Shown: piece by piece, positions 47,401 through 59,933 of the stretch | How the letters are laid out: every line of letters starts with the position of its first letter | Numbering within the stretch: the stretch's first letter is position 1 | DNA from: Cristatella mucedo | Taxonomy: Eukaryota > Bryozoa > Phylactolaemata > Cristatellidae | Assembly (NCBI GenBank): GCA_009760855.2 | Contig: WPIO01000055.1 | Location: forward strand, 2,694,001-2,758,000 | Length of the DNA stretch: 64,000 nucleotides | Reading direction: 5' to 3' | Made by a program: the position numbers and the translations under genes | Notes under the pieces: model-generated | Seen by the model: only the letters and a program-made list of their open reading frames with translations | The model's database searches: none | Told to the model about the DNA's origin: nothing

Positions 47401-48539
47401 TCATGAAGCTGGTAGCTTTTTCCTACACGCTTCCTGAACGGGAAGAAAGCGACAGAAAACAACTTCGTTAGCTCGCTGCCACGTGTACCTCACTATGCGA
47501 GTCCAAAAAACCTTCAAAGAACGGAAAAATTAGCGGCATTAGTAAAATTAAACTTTGATATTTTGGCAAGCTGATTTACAAGTATACTGATAAGCCTCGG
47601 TGGTCTTCTCAAAGCTTGGAGCGGGAAATAATGGTTCCCTTCCAGCAGGACTCGAACCCAAAAGCCGGGCCGAGAAGTGCAAGCCGAAGAATAACTAATT
47701 TAAAGACAGGGTGAGTGGATAATGTGTAATCTATCTATTTGGTTTGAGCCCTATTGGCGGACTACCGGTCTCTTGCACGCAGACGCCGATCACAACTGGG
47801 ATCCGTTAACCTGCTCTGCCTATGTAGCAAGATCGACATTTGAACTGAGTGCAAAATGTTGCTAATCCATCCATAAGTTTTGCTCGATTAGAGCTATCCA
47901 ATCTGACTACTGATAGATAAAGTATATTTTTTCCTTAGCCACTAAATACTTCTGTACTGAATTTTCTGTGCAAGCAAAATACCGAGAGGCGATGGTAAAT
48001 CGAGCGGTTCTGGTTCAGAAAATCATGCGGCGTCTGCAGTGCGACACGATTACAGCTAGAGGAGCTATTTCAGCTGGACACTGCTGTGTACATCAATAAT
48101 GGTTCTCACTATGACGACTAGCAAGTCTCTGTCATAGGGAATCCGACGATAGGACCGGTTTATTCGCAGTGTGAAATGTGAAAGGGAGTGCACCCTAACT
48201 CACCTGAAGAAGAGTATAGCCGACCAAATGCGTCAGATGTCGCTGCCTGACTCTGGGCTTTTTGCACGCTCTCACCCGAAGGTGCACACTGGTGCTTAGT
48301 GCGAAGCTGCATGTGCACCGTGGCACTGAGAGTCTGTGCTTAAAGCGAAATCCGATGCGATAAGAAATCAGACGCGTCTGATTTGCATGAGTAGAGAGGC
48401 GACAGCCTCGTTCCAAGCTTCTACTTAGCCTCGCTTTAGAGGCTAAGGGCAGCAGGGAGCTGATGTCAGGCTACCCCAGGCGATCTCACTAATCGCTCGT
48501 CGCTGCTGCTTTTCACCACTCCACGTTCATCTGTCGCAG
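44481..48539 (+). other. Gene B intron 2, right part
   Basis: 45,095-45,190, 45,950-46,220 and 46,525-46,740 match block A (5.8-8.2 kb). A G+C-rich patch at 44,660-45,300 has a doubled GATGTCACGTGTC, and a doubled CTGCGTTTGTGGGGCAA lies at about 45,483-45,528. SINE-like remnants lie at 47,145-47,232 (S1-like, +) and 47,585-47,690 (tRNA-like B-box, -). No exon recognised before the acceptor CATCTGTCGCAG. Confidence 0.45.
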
Positions 48540-48869
48540 CCACTGGCCGCTGTGCAGCAAGCAAGCGATTGGAAGACGGTTTTACAGTTGCTCCGTCACC
48601 ACTAGACATACGGCCAGCGGATTTGCTGTTCAACGACAGCGATGCTGCAGTCATTACTTGCTCCTCTTACAATGGAAGTCCAGCAGCTGAACTTAACATT
48701 ACCTTGAAGCCAAGCCAATCCAACGTAACGTCTATTTCGGCAGTCAGCGTTAATATTTCAATTCTAAGACTGAATATCTCCAAGGAGTTGCATAATGCGA
48801 CGGTGACGTGCTCGGTTTTAAATCACAACTTACCTAACATGACCGTTTCTCGCACCATGCAAGTCAATC
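48540..48869 (+). CDS. Gene B, Ig2 exon
   Basis: A 330-bp exon, the same length as in copy A, phase 1 at both ends (donor CAATC|GTAAGT). It reads ATGRCAASKRLEDGFTV, then AVITCSSYNGSP and ATVTCSVLNHN, which give the expected pair of Ig cysteines. Six N-linked sequons lie in about 60 residues. The frame is intact and both core cysteines are kept, unlike copy A. Confidence 0.8.
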
Positions 48870-51153
48870 GTAAGTTGACTTTTTAATAGCATTTTGTTGA
48901 ATGAAGCCATTTGAAACTGTTCGTCTTGTCACATTGTCATGGCCAATGTAAAAACGCGGCATACGTATGCAAAAGCTGGAAATGTGAAAGCCGTGACGTC
49001 CTCTTGCTAAAAAGTCAGTAGATGCTCAACATATAATAAAATAAAAAAGTAGGAGGGCAGGAATACAGAGTGTCCGCTCTTCTAGGCCGCCATTATTCTG
49101 CTGATCGTCCTTCGCCATAGCTAATCGCCACTGCTGTAGTTGCATTGCTTGCAAATACGCGGGCGTTGTTGACACCGAATTATTGGGTGACGTGCTTCAA
49201 AGCAACTTGAGTTGTCGTAGAGGCTGGAGCTTTGATTATTCTTACCAACGCCTAATATTCAATTTCACTGAACAGAAAAAGAGGCCATAGCTTATCATAT
49301 GTAGGCCAGCCAAATCAGTGTGGATGTAAAACAACCCGCTGCAAAATACTTAAAATTAAAGATTGTAAACCAAAATCAAATCAAATCAATCAAACCAAAA
49401 CCAAAAAGTTGAAAATCCTTATATCAAAATCTTAGTTTTTTGGACGATCCCCGTTACACTTTTAGGCTGCAGAAAAGCGTCCATGGTTTAGTAAAAAATT
49501 GGGTGCTTAATTTAGCAGTAACTGTATAGCTTTACTAGGCTACCACTAACTCAGCATTAACTTTTTAATTTTCCTAGAGGTTTCAACGCAATACACGTAA
49601 AATGCACAAGCAGAGATTTAGTTTTATCAGAATGATATACAAATCTCTTAGTATTACTACTTCTAATTAGACTAACCATGATATATTATATCCAAGACTG
49701 AAAGATAGGAACTGAGAACGACCTGCTTGCATATCAGTAGCAAAGCGGGTGAAGGCTACTATACAAGTCAACAAGTCGATGAGTGTGCTTATTATGAAGC
49801 ACGCTGTATTTAAGAATGAGAGAAAAATATTGTAGTTCATGTCGAGGGAAATAGTAGTCTTGGCATTACTACAGTGCAAGGATATGCAGAGGCTATGTAA
49901 CAGGGCTTGTTTAAAATTGATGTTATTCCTATGGAGCCCGATTTTTCAGCCGTAATGTAAGCAACTGATGGACTTATACCGAAATTAAAGCTAACTCTTA
50001 GCCGGGATTAGTGTACGACAAACTCTGGCAGATTTTCAGACCCCTTCATTTCATTATTAAATTAGAGCAGTTTCAGTGAATGCATTCAAGATTGCTCATA
50101 TGGGACAGGGCATAATCAAAATTAGTGATTAGCCACTACAAAAAGAAACTCTTAGCATTCGGCCGCTGCATGTTAAAATGAAGTGATTGATAGCATTCTT
50201 TAGAAGTTGCCGAATTATAGCTTAAGCTACTGTTTCCGAAATTCTTGGTGATCTGTTAAGCATGTGAATGACCAGTTCAATTATACTGAGCTAAAGCCTA
50301 GTTTCTGATTCAATCGAATCTCGAAGATTATTACTAAATCATTAAGGAAGCGATACTTCAGAGTATCAACAAGAAATAAAGGAGATGCCAATCAAGCTGA
50401 AACTTGTAATCAAATTATCTTAAACTTAGTGCCTACCTAATCTCTCAAAGTTTTGCAACAATATCTATTTTTAAAGAGTCGTAGTCTCTATGCTGCTACT
50501 CAAGTCTTTTTGACCACACAATCTGATTTACAGATAGAGTACTAAAGCAATGAATAAATCTGCAAAAGTTTGTCCTTTGAAGTCAGACGCCGACAGTGGT
50601 CCCCCCGTTTCTCTGAAATTGTGCCTATTAGCTGGAATTTGTAAAAAGAGATACAATGCTAATGGATTTTATTTATTTACCCATTAGTTGGGAAGCGTGC
50701 AAGTTCAAGATCATATAGGGAAATAAAATATGATAGTAGCTGGTAGCTTGTAATAAGTGAGCCTCACTTTTAAGTGGATCCTTTATTTGACAAATATAGT
50801 CAGTGAGGTATCACAGCATAAATTACTTTAAAGTGCTGACCTACACAGATCTTGACTGGCTCGTGTGGCTCAATAATCTTTTCGTTAAATGAGCTTATTA
50901 AATAGCTTATAAGCTACTTTAAATGTGTGCATGTATTTAATTGATTTTTGTATAGATTTAAATACTTGCCTAAGCTGTGTTTGATGCTAAAAAGCCTCTA
51001 AAGCATTCTTGCCCGCGAAAATGCTAAATGTTCCTTGCAGGGAACTGCTATCCTTGCTCTCGTGCTAATAATTAGAGCATTACACAAAGCACGAATTCCA
51101 TGAAAGGATTTTAAGAAAGATTTAGTAAGCATTGTGTCACATTCAATTTGTAG
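48870..51153 (+). other. Gene B intron 3
   Basis: Aligned with copy A's intron except for about 575 bp (50,203-50,778) absent from A. The extra block has no visible terminal repeats or coding sequence. Confidence 0.6.
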
Positions 51154-51650
51154 ACATCTCAGTAAAGAATGAATATACTATCAGGATCGAGCTATGTAAA
51201 TCAGATAGCCTGGACTGTGCACAGTATATCAACAGCTATCCTCTGCCGTTGTTTTTTGGTCACAATCTTGGCTCGCAAGTGGCAGCAATGACTCTGGAGT
51301 AATTGAACCTGGATTGCTTTCTGGTGAAATTCATTGTACTGCAGTAAATAGTGTGACAGGAAGGAACATGACGATAAGGTTTATTGTCACAAGCGTCACG
51401 ACAACAGTTTGACTGGTTGACTTTAACACGATGGCAACTTCCAATGTTTCAGATAACCTGATGACTGAAGCAGATATTTCATCAAGATTGACAAACGAGA
51501 GTATCACTCACGTTTCAATTACTCAAAAGGGCAGCAATGTTACGTATATATTAGTATCTGAAGATTTCATAAGAACTGAAACAATTATCATGAGCACAGC
51601 TGTTTCCTCAGTGGTCGTGATTGTCGCGGCGGTGGCTATTACAATACTTT
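51154..51650 (+). pseudogene. Gene B, Ig3-stalk-transmembrane exon (two lesions)
   Basis: Acceptor TTCAATTTGTAG, donor CTTT|GTAAGT, phase 1 at both ends in the ancestral frame (498 nt; here 497). One base is missing in the T-run at 51,250-51,258 (TTGTTTTTTGG against TTGTTTGTTTGG), shifting the Ig3 frame to a TAA. In the restored frame a TGA stands at 51,409-51,411 where copy A has AGA. Downstream the stalk and helix (SSVVVIVAAVAITILC) are open. The helix has no charged residue. This exon makes copy B non-functional as read, unless a short soluble product is made. Confidence 0.8.
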
Positions 51651-51751
51651 GTAAGTACACCCGATTATGCCTCCAGTACACAGCGGTTTCATGCCTTGCG
51701 ATTCTTGCAAAGGCCTATACGTAAGATTTTGAACAAATATCATTTTTACAG

Positions 51752-51776
51752 GCCAGAGAAGATTTCACAAGGAGAG
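51752..51776 (+). CDS. Gene B, 25-nt juxtamembrane exon
   Basis: Acceptor ATTTTTACAG after a 101-bp intron; donor GAGAG|GTGAGA; phase 1 in, phase 2 out. With its neighbours it reads C-QRRFHKE-R, a basic stretch just inside the membrane. Same size as in copy A. Confidence 0.7.
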
Positions 51777-52669
51777 GTGAGACTTTACACCTGCATCGTG
51801 TCGCCATATTTGAACACCCTGTTTAGTGATAAAAATGAACATCATCAACACCTTTAAACGTTTTTGTTAGCATGCAAATAAGAGTTCAAAACATCTACAT
51901 AGCTTCGAAGAATACCGTAATGTAAATATTTCGGAAAGAAGTTTGGAAATTAAGTGTTCAATGAAACTACGACTGTGGTTATCCGCTTCAATCACTTAAT
52001 GCCTAACTCTGGGTGCATTTTTATGTTTTCTTAGGGCAGTACAGCTAGCCGTGGTAACTCGGCTATGCAAATCTATTTGATTTGACTAATTGCTGGGCTT
52101 CGTATTATAAGCAGTGAAGGAAGAATAGAGAGTAAGCCAGCTGCTTGCTATATTTGCTATTACTACCAATGAAATTAGTAGATGCTTTTAGTTTGATTCC
52201 GAAAGGATGTCGTTGTTCAAAAAATGTATTTATTCCCATGAATATGTGTTGCCAATTGCTAATTATCATCAATGTATTGGCTTTTTGTGCTAATGGTAGA
52301 TAGTCTTGTTTGCGCTGCTTTTCATGCTAGTGGTCGATATTCATACAAATTTATCAGTATGTTGCTTTGGCTCCTAGACGAGTAGCCATAACATGTAACG
52401 GCTGTGATTGCAACGAAAGCACCCAGACCGGCAAATACAGGAAAACTGTGGACCAATTTATTAGCAAATTAAGAACATGTAAATGCTTCTGTGAAAGCGG
52501 TATGTTCGCTAAGAGTATGTAAATTTATTTTACTTAGGTAACATTGTATAAATAAAAATTTCCAACCACTCGCTATTTTTAGGAATCTACATAGTTTCCT
52601 AAGTGAACACAATGTTTCAACGTAAAAATGCATGAATAGAAATGCATGTATTTTGCATTTGTAAAAATG

Positions 52670-52905
52670 CATCTATTTATGACAGCATTTAATGAGTCCC
52701 TATGATTCGTCCTTTATATGCTTATGCGTGCTGAAACTATTGAATGCTGCCACTCTGACCGTGCGCATGTCACCCATAACCATGTGATTCTTGTTGCTTA
52801 TTGAAAATGTTGCCACTAACCTTTCGATCGTGGTTTCTATGCAGCAATTGCAAAGCGCATAGAAAGAGATTAGTTCTTTGAGGATGCTTTATCAAACGTA
52901 TTACT
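52670..52905 (+). mobile_element. LINE family 1, 3' UTR and tail
   Basis: Counterpart of 13,523-13,755, but without the (AAT)n and tail-only insertions of block A. Provides their empty sites. Confidence 0.75.
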
Positions 52906-53939
52906 ATTCTTTTATTTGGTATAATGTGCATGTACGTGCTTCATGAATTACTGCCAGAGAAGTCAAAAGTTAGAGTTAGTCGCAAGGAAGGTAGTGTTCC
53001 TAGATATGTGTTAACAAGCCAACAATAAAAAATTAAATGCCAGTCTTCATAAGAATGCCGGATAGTCTCGTGCATAAAATTATTCAGCAGCATTCACTCG
53101 AAGCATACAGCAAGCTAGCCGCATTTAATGGAGTTGCACGAAAGCATAAGACACTTAGACCAAGTTAAAATATGCTCAGTTACTGAACAAAGAAATCACA
53201 CAAACAACATTTCCCCGGCTATAGCAAGCGCTTCACAACGAATGAGTGAGTTTATCCATGCTCGCTTTTGAATGTCATTGAATAGAAGACGAGATTTAAT
53301 TTTTTAGGCTGATCCAGTCTTTTAGATTTTGACGGGCTCGTAAATGAAAGTAAAGCCTGGGAGACTTAAAGCAATTTAGATGAGCAACCGATACAGGAGT
53401 CAGAAGAGCTGGGGCCGTAGGAGGTCTGATTTGAAACTAATCTAGACTAAGTCGGCCGGATACGGAAAATAAATCTAGGCAAAGTTTAACAACAGTATTC
53501 CAAATATAATTGCAACAGAGATTATATGCTGGTTAAATAATCATTGATGATTTCTGGGCAGCGGCGAAAAGAAGAAGCTGTGTTGCCTACGACTGATATG
53601 AAAATGTATGCATAATTTTGCATAGGCCGGAAGGTCTAACAGTAGTGACTTAAAAATGTCATGACAATGTTTCAAGAAAGCATGAACTAGCTCGGCCGTT
53701 CGGTTGGTCTCTAAACATACCGGCAGCAATATTTATTTTATTGGCTCATATATGAACTACTGTGACTTTTATAGACTGATTAGAAAGATGACATAAGGAT
53801 AGGAAAATTTAGAAAACCGCAAACAATTCCATCTGCAACTTAGGCATAAGAAAATTTTGTAGTGACGAAGATAAATTAACTAGAAGAACAAAATATTTTT
53901 ACCTCCACGACATCTGAAAAACTTAAAGTACTAAGCACA

Positions 53940-54715
53940 AACTTGAAAAAGCACACCCAAACAAGAACTGATATCCTAAATAAAATTCCGGCTTGCTTAG
54001 ATAGGAATACCACATCGAAGTTGGTCCATGCATTTGTGACATTCCGTCTTGACTTCTGTATCTCACTGCTTGCTGGCCTACCGGCACGTGCAATCAGGTG
54101 CTTACAGCAGGTGCAAAACTCTGCGACAAGATTTGTTGGTTGCGAGCATTGCAGTTGCCACACCACAAAACTTATCGTCGACCTGCACGGGCTCCCAGTC
54201 AAGCAAGGGATTGACTTTAATGTTTTATCGCTCACTTTTAGGTCCCTTCATTATTTGGCTCCAGCCTACCTGTCAGATCTACTCCCCCACCAGGCCAAGC
54301 ACAGTAACACCCGCTTTTTGGAATCTAACTGTTTACCGATACCTCATACAAATCTCAAACCGTTTGGAGACCGTGCATTTAGTTCGTATGCTCCCAAAGC
54401 CTGTAACTCACTCCCGACTTGCGTCACAACATCCCCTGCCTTGACCACATTTCAAGAGAAATTAAAATCGCACCTATTTATGACAGCATTTAATGGGTCC
54501 CTGTGATTCGTCCTTATGTGCTTATGCGTGCTGACACTGTGGACGGTGTGACAAACCACACTTGCATGCCGACCCTGTACATGTCACCCCTAACCACGTT
54601 ATTCATGTTGCTTATCAAGCATGATATCCCTCACCGTTCGATCGTGTTTCATTTCCTGCAAATGCAAAGCACCTAGAAAAAAATTAAGTTCTCCGAGGGC
54701 GCTTTATCAAGTGTA
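53940..54715 (+). mobile_element. L2-type LINE family 1 fragment
   Basis: C-terminal domain open over 187 codons (53,943-54,506), then 3' UTR and hairpin. It shares its 5' boundary with 15,890 and 20,932, so it moved with the duplication. Confidence 0.85.
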
Positions 54716-54861
54716 ATATCATAATAATAATTATTATAACGAATGGCAGACTAGAGATATTATTAATACTAGTGGTTTATCAAACATCAAGTAAGGTCTT
54801 TCTTCTGAAATGAATTAAAACATAGTGCTAAGTGCACTATACTTTAATTTCTTTTTAATAA

Positions 54862-54990
54862 TAATAATAATAATAATGCATTTGATATAGCACGCTGAGA
54901 GAGCTCAATCTTTTTCTTAGCTCTTTAAATGTGCTGCAAAGGAAACTCGATCGAATGGTGAGTGGTATCATGCTTAAAAAGCAACATGAA
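54862..54990 (-). mobile_element. Older LINE tail, left half
   Basis: Minus-strand family-1 tail and 3' UTR (GCATTTGATATAGCACGCTG). It is split by the full-length LINE and continues at 58,558-58,710. Confidence 0.7.
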
Positions 54991-55229
54991 TAATAATAAT
55001 AATAATAATAATATTGCACTTGATAAAGCGCCCTCAGAGAACTTAATCTCTTTCTAGGCGCTTTACATTTACTGCAAAGTGATACGCAATAGAATAGTAA
55101 GTAAAATCATGCTTGAAAAACAAACAAAATGAACAATATGGTTAGGGGTGACATGCACAGGGTCAGCATGCAAATGTGGTTAGTGGCAGCATGCACAGTG
55201 TCAGCACGCACAAGCACATCGAGGACGAA

Positions 55230-55700
55230 TCAGAGGGACCCACTAAATGCTGTCCTAAATAGGTGTGTTTTTAAGTTTCTTTTAAATGTGGTCAGGTCAG
55301 AGGATGTTCTGACGCAGGTCGGGAGGGAGTTCCAGGCTTTGGGAGCATACGAGCTAAATGCACGGTCTCCAAAGGATTTAAGGTTTGTACGAGGTATTTC
55401 TAGACTGTTGGATTCCGAAAAGCGGGTGGTATGATGCTTGGCCTGATGGGGTAGTATATCTGAAAGATAGGCTGGAGCCATAGAATGAAGAGACCTAAAA
55501 GTGAGCGACAAAACCTTGAAGTCAATCCGTTGCTTGACTGGTAACCAGTGCAGGTCGGCGAGAAGTGGAGTAATGTGGCAACTGCGACGCTCACGACAGA
55601 CAAGCCTAGCTGCAGAGTTTTGCACCAGCTGCAATCGCCTGATCGCACATGCTGGTAGGCCAGTAAGCAGTGAGTTGCAGAAGTCGAGACAAGATGTCAC
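55230..55700 (-). pseudogene. LINE ORF2 C-terminal domain, out of frame
   Basis: 156 open codons for the conserved L2 C-terminal region ([20 protein letters not shown] onward, [20 protein letters not shown]). It is separated from the main frame by loss of 10 bp (AAGTTGGTCC, present in sister copies) between two GTCC repeats near 55,705. The domain itself has no stop. Confidence 0.9.
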
Positions 55701-58066
55701 GAATGCATGGACGTGGTATCCTTATCTAAACAAGCCCTAATTTTAGCAATGTTATGAAGCTGAAAATAGGCTGGTTTGACTGTGGAGCTGATGTGGTCGT
55801 CTAACGAGAGGTCGCTTTGGAATATGACACCTAGATTTCGAGCTGATTCAACAATTTTGAAAGTCAGCCTTTCCAATTTCTGAATAACACTAGGTTTGCC
55901 CATAACTAGTAAGTTAGTTTTATCATCGTTTAGTTTTAGAAAATTTGCTGCCATCCATGATCGGATGTCATCAATGCATGCAGCAAGTGAGTTGAGAGAA
56001 TTTGAGGTGCTCAAAGGCTGGGAGGGATCAAAGCAAAGGTACAACTGAGTGTCATCCGCATAGAAGTAAAAGCCTAGATTGTGCTTGGCAATCACACCAG
56101 CAAGAGGGAGAGTATAAACGGTGAAAAGGACCGGACCTAGCACAGAGCCCTGAGGTACTCCATATTTTAGAGGTACTTCAGATGATCTTTGTCCATTCAC
56201 GTCAACACTGTGGAGTCTCCCACTGAGATAGGACCTGAACCACTGCAGAGCAGTGCCAGTGATGCCCAGGTGAGATGAGAGGCGCTCTAGAAGTACTTTG
56301 TGATCGATGGTATCAAAAGCTGCCGAAAGATCGAGCAAAACAAGAAGAGACACTCTACCCATGTCTGCATTCCTAAGTAGGTCGTTGTATACCCGAAGCA
56401 ATGCTGACTCTGTGGAGTGATTAGCTCTAAAGCCAGACTGAAACTTACTAGCGAGGTGTGAGGTTTCGATATACGAGTTCAGCTGGTCTGCCACGACCCG
56501 TTCCAGTGTCTTTGATAGGATTGGTAGAAGGGAGACCGGGCGGTAGTTACTTAAGTTCTCTTGGTCTAGTGTAGCTTTCTTGAGAAGTGGCCTGACTACA
56601 GCTTTTTTGAAAGGTGCTGGGACCTGACCTGAGGCTAATAACATATTAATGATGTTGGTTATGCATGGCAGCAGCAGATCAATGCAACGTAGGAGCACGA
56701 CAGTGGGAATAGGGTCCAGAGGACTTGTTGTCTTCTTTGATTGAGATACGAACTTTAGGACTACATCACTAGTGACCTGCTTAAATGGAGAGATTGAGGT
56801 GCAGCCAGGAACCGAGGAACAGCATTCTAGTGGGAAGGTTGTCATCGCAGGGATGGATTCCCTGATTTTGTCTATCTTCTGCACAAAGAATCGAGAGAAG
56901 CGATCGGCTAGATCATCACAAGGATCATCAGGTAAGGAGCTAACCTGGGAACGGTTGAGGAGATGGTTTATTGTTGACATCAGCATTTTTGGATTGTGCA
57001 TCTGTGATTCAACAATGTTTCTATAGAAGCTAGACTTAGCCTTTGCTAGGATCGATTGGTACGACCTACAGTAGTCTTCATATGCCTGTCGATGGACAGT
57101 TAGTCCAGATCTTTTGTATGCCTTTTCAAGCTTTCGTTTAGTAGACTTGGCTAGTTTAATGTCTGTGGTAAACCATAGGCCGTCTGGGCGGGGGCGCACA
57201 GTGCGCTTTGTCAAAGGTGCAAACTCGTCGAGCGTGTCAGCTAGTGTCGTGTTGTAGCAATCTACCAGTGATGACAGATCGGAGGGAGGACTGAGCAGCA
57301 AAGGTGAAGCAGATATGCTCGCACGGACAGCATCGATGTCAAGGGTCTTGAGGTTTCGCGATTCACAGGTTATTTTAGAGGAGAATGTGGGCACACACTG
57401 TAGATTGAATGAGATCTGCATGTGGTCAGATAAGCAGGATTTGGTGATAACTGGTGACGACAAAGTGCAGTTATATGAGAAAATTTGGTCGAGTGTGTGA
57501 CCCTTGATGTGGGTAGGGCCATGCACATGAGTCATAAGAGATAATGAGTCTGTCAATGTACGAAATTCGGTGCTGAAAGCGTCAGATAAGTTATCAAAGT
57601 GAACGTTGAAATCACCCATAACGAGGAAGGATCGATTTCTTGCACACAGAATCGAAATGAGATCGGAGAAATCTGAGATAAAGGAGGATTTGGTACCTGG
57701 TGGGCGATAGACTACTGCCACTATCGGTAGCTTGTTTTCGGGTGAGACCAGGACAATTGATTCAAAAGACTGTTTCGAGGGTACCGCAAATGGCTTGAAG
57801 TTAAATTTCGAGCGCACGATCATAGCAACTCCACCTCCAGTTTTTATTGATCTAGGGGTGTGAAAGAACGTGAAACCAGATGGAGTAGCGTCTTTAATTG
57901 TCGGGCAGTTTATCGATTTCAGCCAAGTTTCAGTTAGGGCGAGCAGGTCGATACCATTTTCAGAAATAAGGTCGTTCATTACTAGAGGTTTATTGCACAT
58001 TGAGCGAGGATTCCAAAGGCAAGCGTTAAGTCTGGCCCATTGGGTTACAACAGGCCTGATGACCAC
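55697..58066 (-). CDS. LINE ORF2: AP-type endonuclease and reverse transcriptase
   Basis: This 789-codon frame codes the enzyme that nicks target DNA and copies the element's RNA. The endonuclease has TETW (45-48), YRPPG (120-124), GDFN (151-154), LDQIF (192-196) and SDH (213-215). The RT has [36 protein letters not shown] and the catalytic FYADDTQL (YADD 669-672, DNA 56,051-56,062). The first codon given here is GTG; the frame is open upstream to a TAA near 58,405 without an ATG, so the true start is unclear. An in-frame loss of about 7 codons ([11 protein letters not shown], others LTLKIGSASISPVESARN) lies near 55,855. It ends early by the 10-bp deletion. Confidence 0.9.
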   Translation of the reverse strand: MVIRPVVTQWARLNACLWNPRSMCNKPLVMNDLISENGIDLLALTETWLKSINCPTIKDATPSGFTFFHTPRSIKTGGGVAMIVRSKFNFKPFAVPSKQSFESIVLVSPENKLPIVAVVYRPPGTKSSFISDFSDLISILCARNRSFLVMGDFNVHFDNLSDAFSTEFRTLTDSLSLMTHVHGPTHIKGHTLDQIFSYNCTLSSPVITKSCLSDHMQISFNLQCVPTFSSKITCESRNLKTLDIDAVRASISASPLLLSPPSDLSSLVDCYNTTLADTLDEFAPLTKRTVRPRPDGLWFTTDIKLAKSTKRKLEKAYKRSGLTVHRQAYEDYCRSYQSILAKAKSSFYRNIVESQMHNPKMLMSTINHLLNRSQVSSLPDDPCDDLADRFSRFFVQKIDKIRESIPAMTTFPLECCSSVPGCTSISPFKQVTSDVVLKFVSQSKKTTSPLDPIPTVVLLRCIDLLLPCITNIINMLLASGQVPAPFKKAVVRPLLKKATLDQENLSNYRPVSLLPILSKTLERVVADQLNSYIETSHLASKFQSGFRANHSTESALLRVYNDLLRNADMGRVSLLVLLDLSAAFDTIDHKVLLERLSSHLGITGTALQWFRSYLSGRLHSVDVNGQRSSEVPLKYGVPQGSVLGPVLFTVYTLPLAGVIAKHNLGFYFYADDTQLYLCFDPSQPLSTSNSLNSLAACIDDIRSWMAANFLKLNDDKTNLLVMGKPSVIQKLERLTFKIVESARNLGVIFQSDLSLDDHISSTVKPAYFQLHNIAKIRACLDKDTTSMHS

Positions 58067-58557
58067 TAAGTTAGAGAGATTTGCAGTGACGCATGTGGGG
58101 GAGCGTGCTAAGCGGTTCGAGACAATGCTAGGAATACCAAACGAGCAGCGTCTAAGCTGGCGGTTCCGGCCACCACGGCGGCTACGGGGTGCTTTCCTTT
58201 TGTTAATGCATAGTTCATGAATCTTAGCAACAACATTATTATCTAGGAATGCATTTGATATACGATGACGAAGCGATAGCAGCTGCTGACAACCATAACT
58301 AACAAGTAGGTTACTAGCCGCCGGCGTAGCTAATGCAGCCGAGGGTGTGGGAGACCCAGCAGCCCGAAGCGATAAGCGTTTAGATGTCCATAGGCACGTA
58401 ATTTCTTATGCGCTACGGTCAAAAAAAAATCAGAATAACTTTAAGCAGGTCTTAGCTGTATCGTTTCCGTATACGATGTTCGCAAGAACTTCGGTTTTCG
58501 GAAGAATTCTGCAACGAACAAGAACGCACTTTAGAGCGCTCTATGTCAGGAGGCGAG

Positions 58558-58710
58558 AAACATGTTTAGATGTGAAATGCACAGGGTCGGCATGCAAGTG
58601 TGGTTAGTGACAGTATGCACAGTGTCAGCATGCATTAGCACGTGAAGGGTAAATCACAGGGACCCACTAAATGCTGTCATAAATAGGTGAAGTTTGGGTT
58701 TCTTTTTAAA
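58558..58710 (-). mobile_element. Older LINE tail, right half
   Basis: ATGTGAAATGCACAGGGTCG and GGGACCCACTAAATGCTGTC are the family-1 3' UTR continuing from 54,990. Beyond it, 58,711-58,990 matches 16,930-17,200 and is a diverged LINE coding relic. Confidence 0.7.
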
Positions 58711-59019
58711 GGGCGAAAAGTCAGGAGATGTCGTGAGGCATGTCGGGAGTGTGTTTAAGTCTAGTTCGCTTGAGGCTCCTAAAAGGCGAAGGTAATGAAC
58801 TACATTCAGGGACTTTTAGTGCCTTTCGTGCAAGGCCCAACAGGACTTGCAAGTTCTGGTTGCGAAACCTCTGTCAATAATTGAAGAGACCTCTGAGCAA
58901 GAATCGGAGAGTTTGAAGCGATTGCGAAGCCGCCGCTTATTGCTGAGCCGGTGCAGGTTAGAGAGAATCGGTCGCAAGTAGCTATGAAAGTCTTGGCATT
59001 CGTCATACCTGCTTTACAA

Positions 59020-59790
59020 TTGACTCTCTCATGTCCGTCTTTCTGTTTCGGCTAGAGTTTGGTAATTCCCATTTGGCTGATATATAGAAAAAGCCACGAG
59101 GCCACTGAAGCTGGCGATGACTATGGCTGCAAGGCTAGTTTGCAAATCTCAGATGTTTCACCACGCTTCTCCTTTGCTGAAAGAGCTTGGATGGCTGCCG
59201 GTTGATCAACTGCAACAGAACAAAGTTGTACGCTGACCCACAAGGCCTGCCAAATTTGGCTTCTTCGTACCCAGCTGAACTTCTGCGCTAGTTTCAGCCT
59301 CTTCGCGCCCTCGGGTCCTGCGAGGACAATTAGTTAGCCGTTCCTGCTTGATTTCCTCCGCTTCTTCTTTTCTAGGTGCTGCACCCGCTGCCTTCTCCTC
59401 GAGCCCTCGGGTCCTCTACGGGTGATGCACTAGCTAGCTGCTCTATTCCTACGGTCAAACAAACACCATTGGCAACAGAAGGTTTTCCTCGGCCGGTCCA
59501 AGACTTATAATTTAGTTCCACGACTCCAATGCTACGACAACCGCTCTCTTGCTTCCGAAAACGGCACACAACTTTCAGCCGTCATTAGCTGCGACGTCCT
59601 TGCTACTCACTACATCAACTGCTGTCATGACTTTGCTATGCTTCCCACTTTCTCTTTGTTGTGTGAGATGAAAGTCTGCTGGCAACCGAATGCCTACCGA
59701 AAGCTGCTTAGGCTGTGACTGCGTTTTACACAAATCTCCCTTGTAAGACCCAGATAATTTTTGTGGCTTTGTGTATTTATAGACTAGATG
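59020..59790 (+). mobile_element. LINE family 2, 3' fragment
   Basis: Partner of 17,225-17,905: C-terminal coding in broken frames, then TTCTCTTTGTTGTGTGAGAT and the family-2 3' end. Confidence 0.75.
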
Positions 59791-59880
59791 CATTACATTT
59801 TCGTTGTTAAGATACATTGATGTTGGATTTTCTTTGCTAATTTGCATGTGGCAAACTATTAATGCCGGTTAACATTATAG

Positions 59881-59933
59881 AAATTCTTCAGTAACGGCCG
59901 GAAAGTTGAAACAGTCAAGCCACGGTTTCCGAG
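59881..59933 (+). CDS. Gene B, 53-nt cytoplasmic exon
   Basis: Acceptor TTAACATTATAG, donor CCGAG|GTAAGA. In phase 2 it reads NSSVTAGKLKQSSHGFR and exits in phase 1; the copy A equivalent differs at four residues without indels. It joins the juxtamembrane exon to the tyrosine-motif exon in frame. Confidence 0.6.

Larger units (their letters stand above)
54991..58557 (-). mobile_element. Near full-length L2-type LINE (family 1)
   Basis: A 3.57-kb element with an (AAT)n tail at 54,991-55,014, the terminal hairpin, a 3' UTR of about 200 bp, one long coding region and a short 5' region. Both ends abut halves of one older LINE tail, which defines the boundaries; no long target duplication is visible (at most a shared AACATG-like string). 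Block A has an uninterrupted relic at 16.8-17.0 kb, so the insertion followed the duplication. Only two small deletions distinguish its coding region from related copies. Confidence 0.9.
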
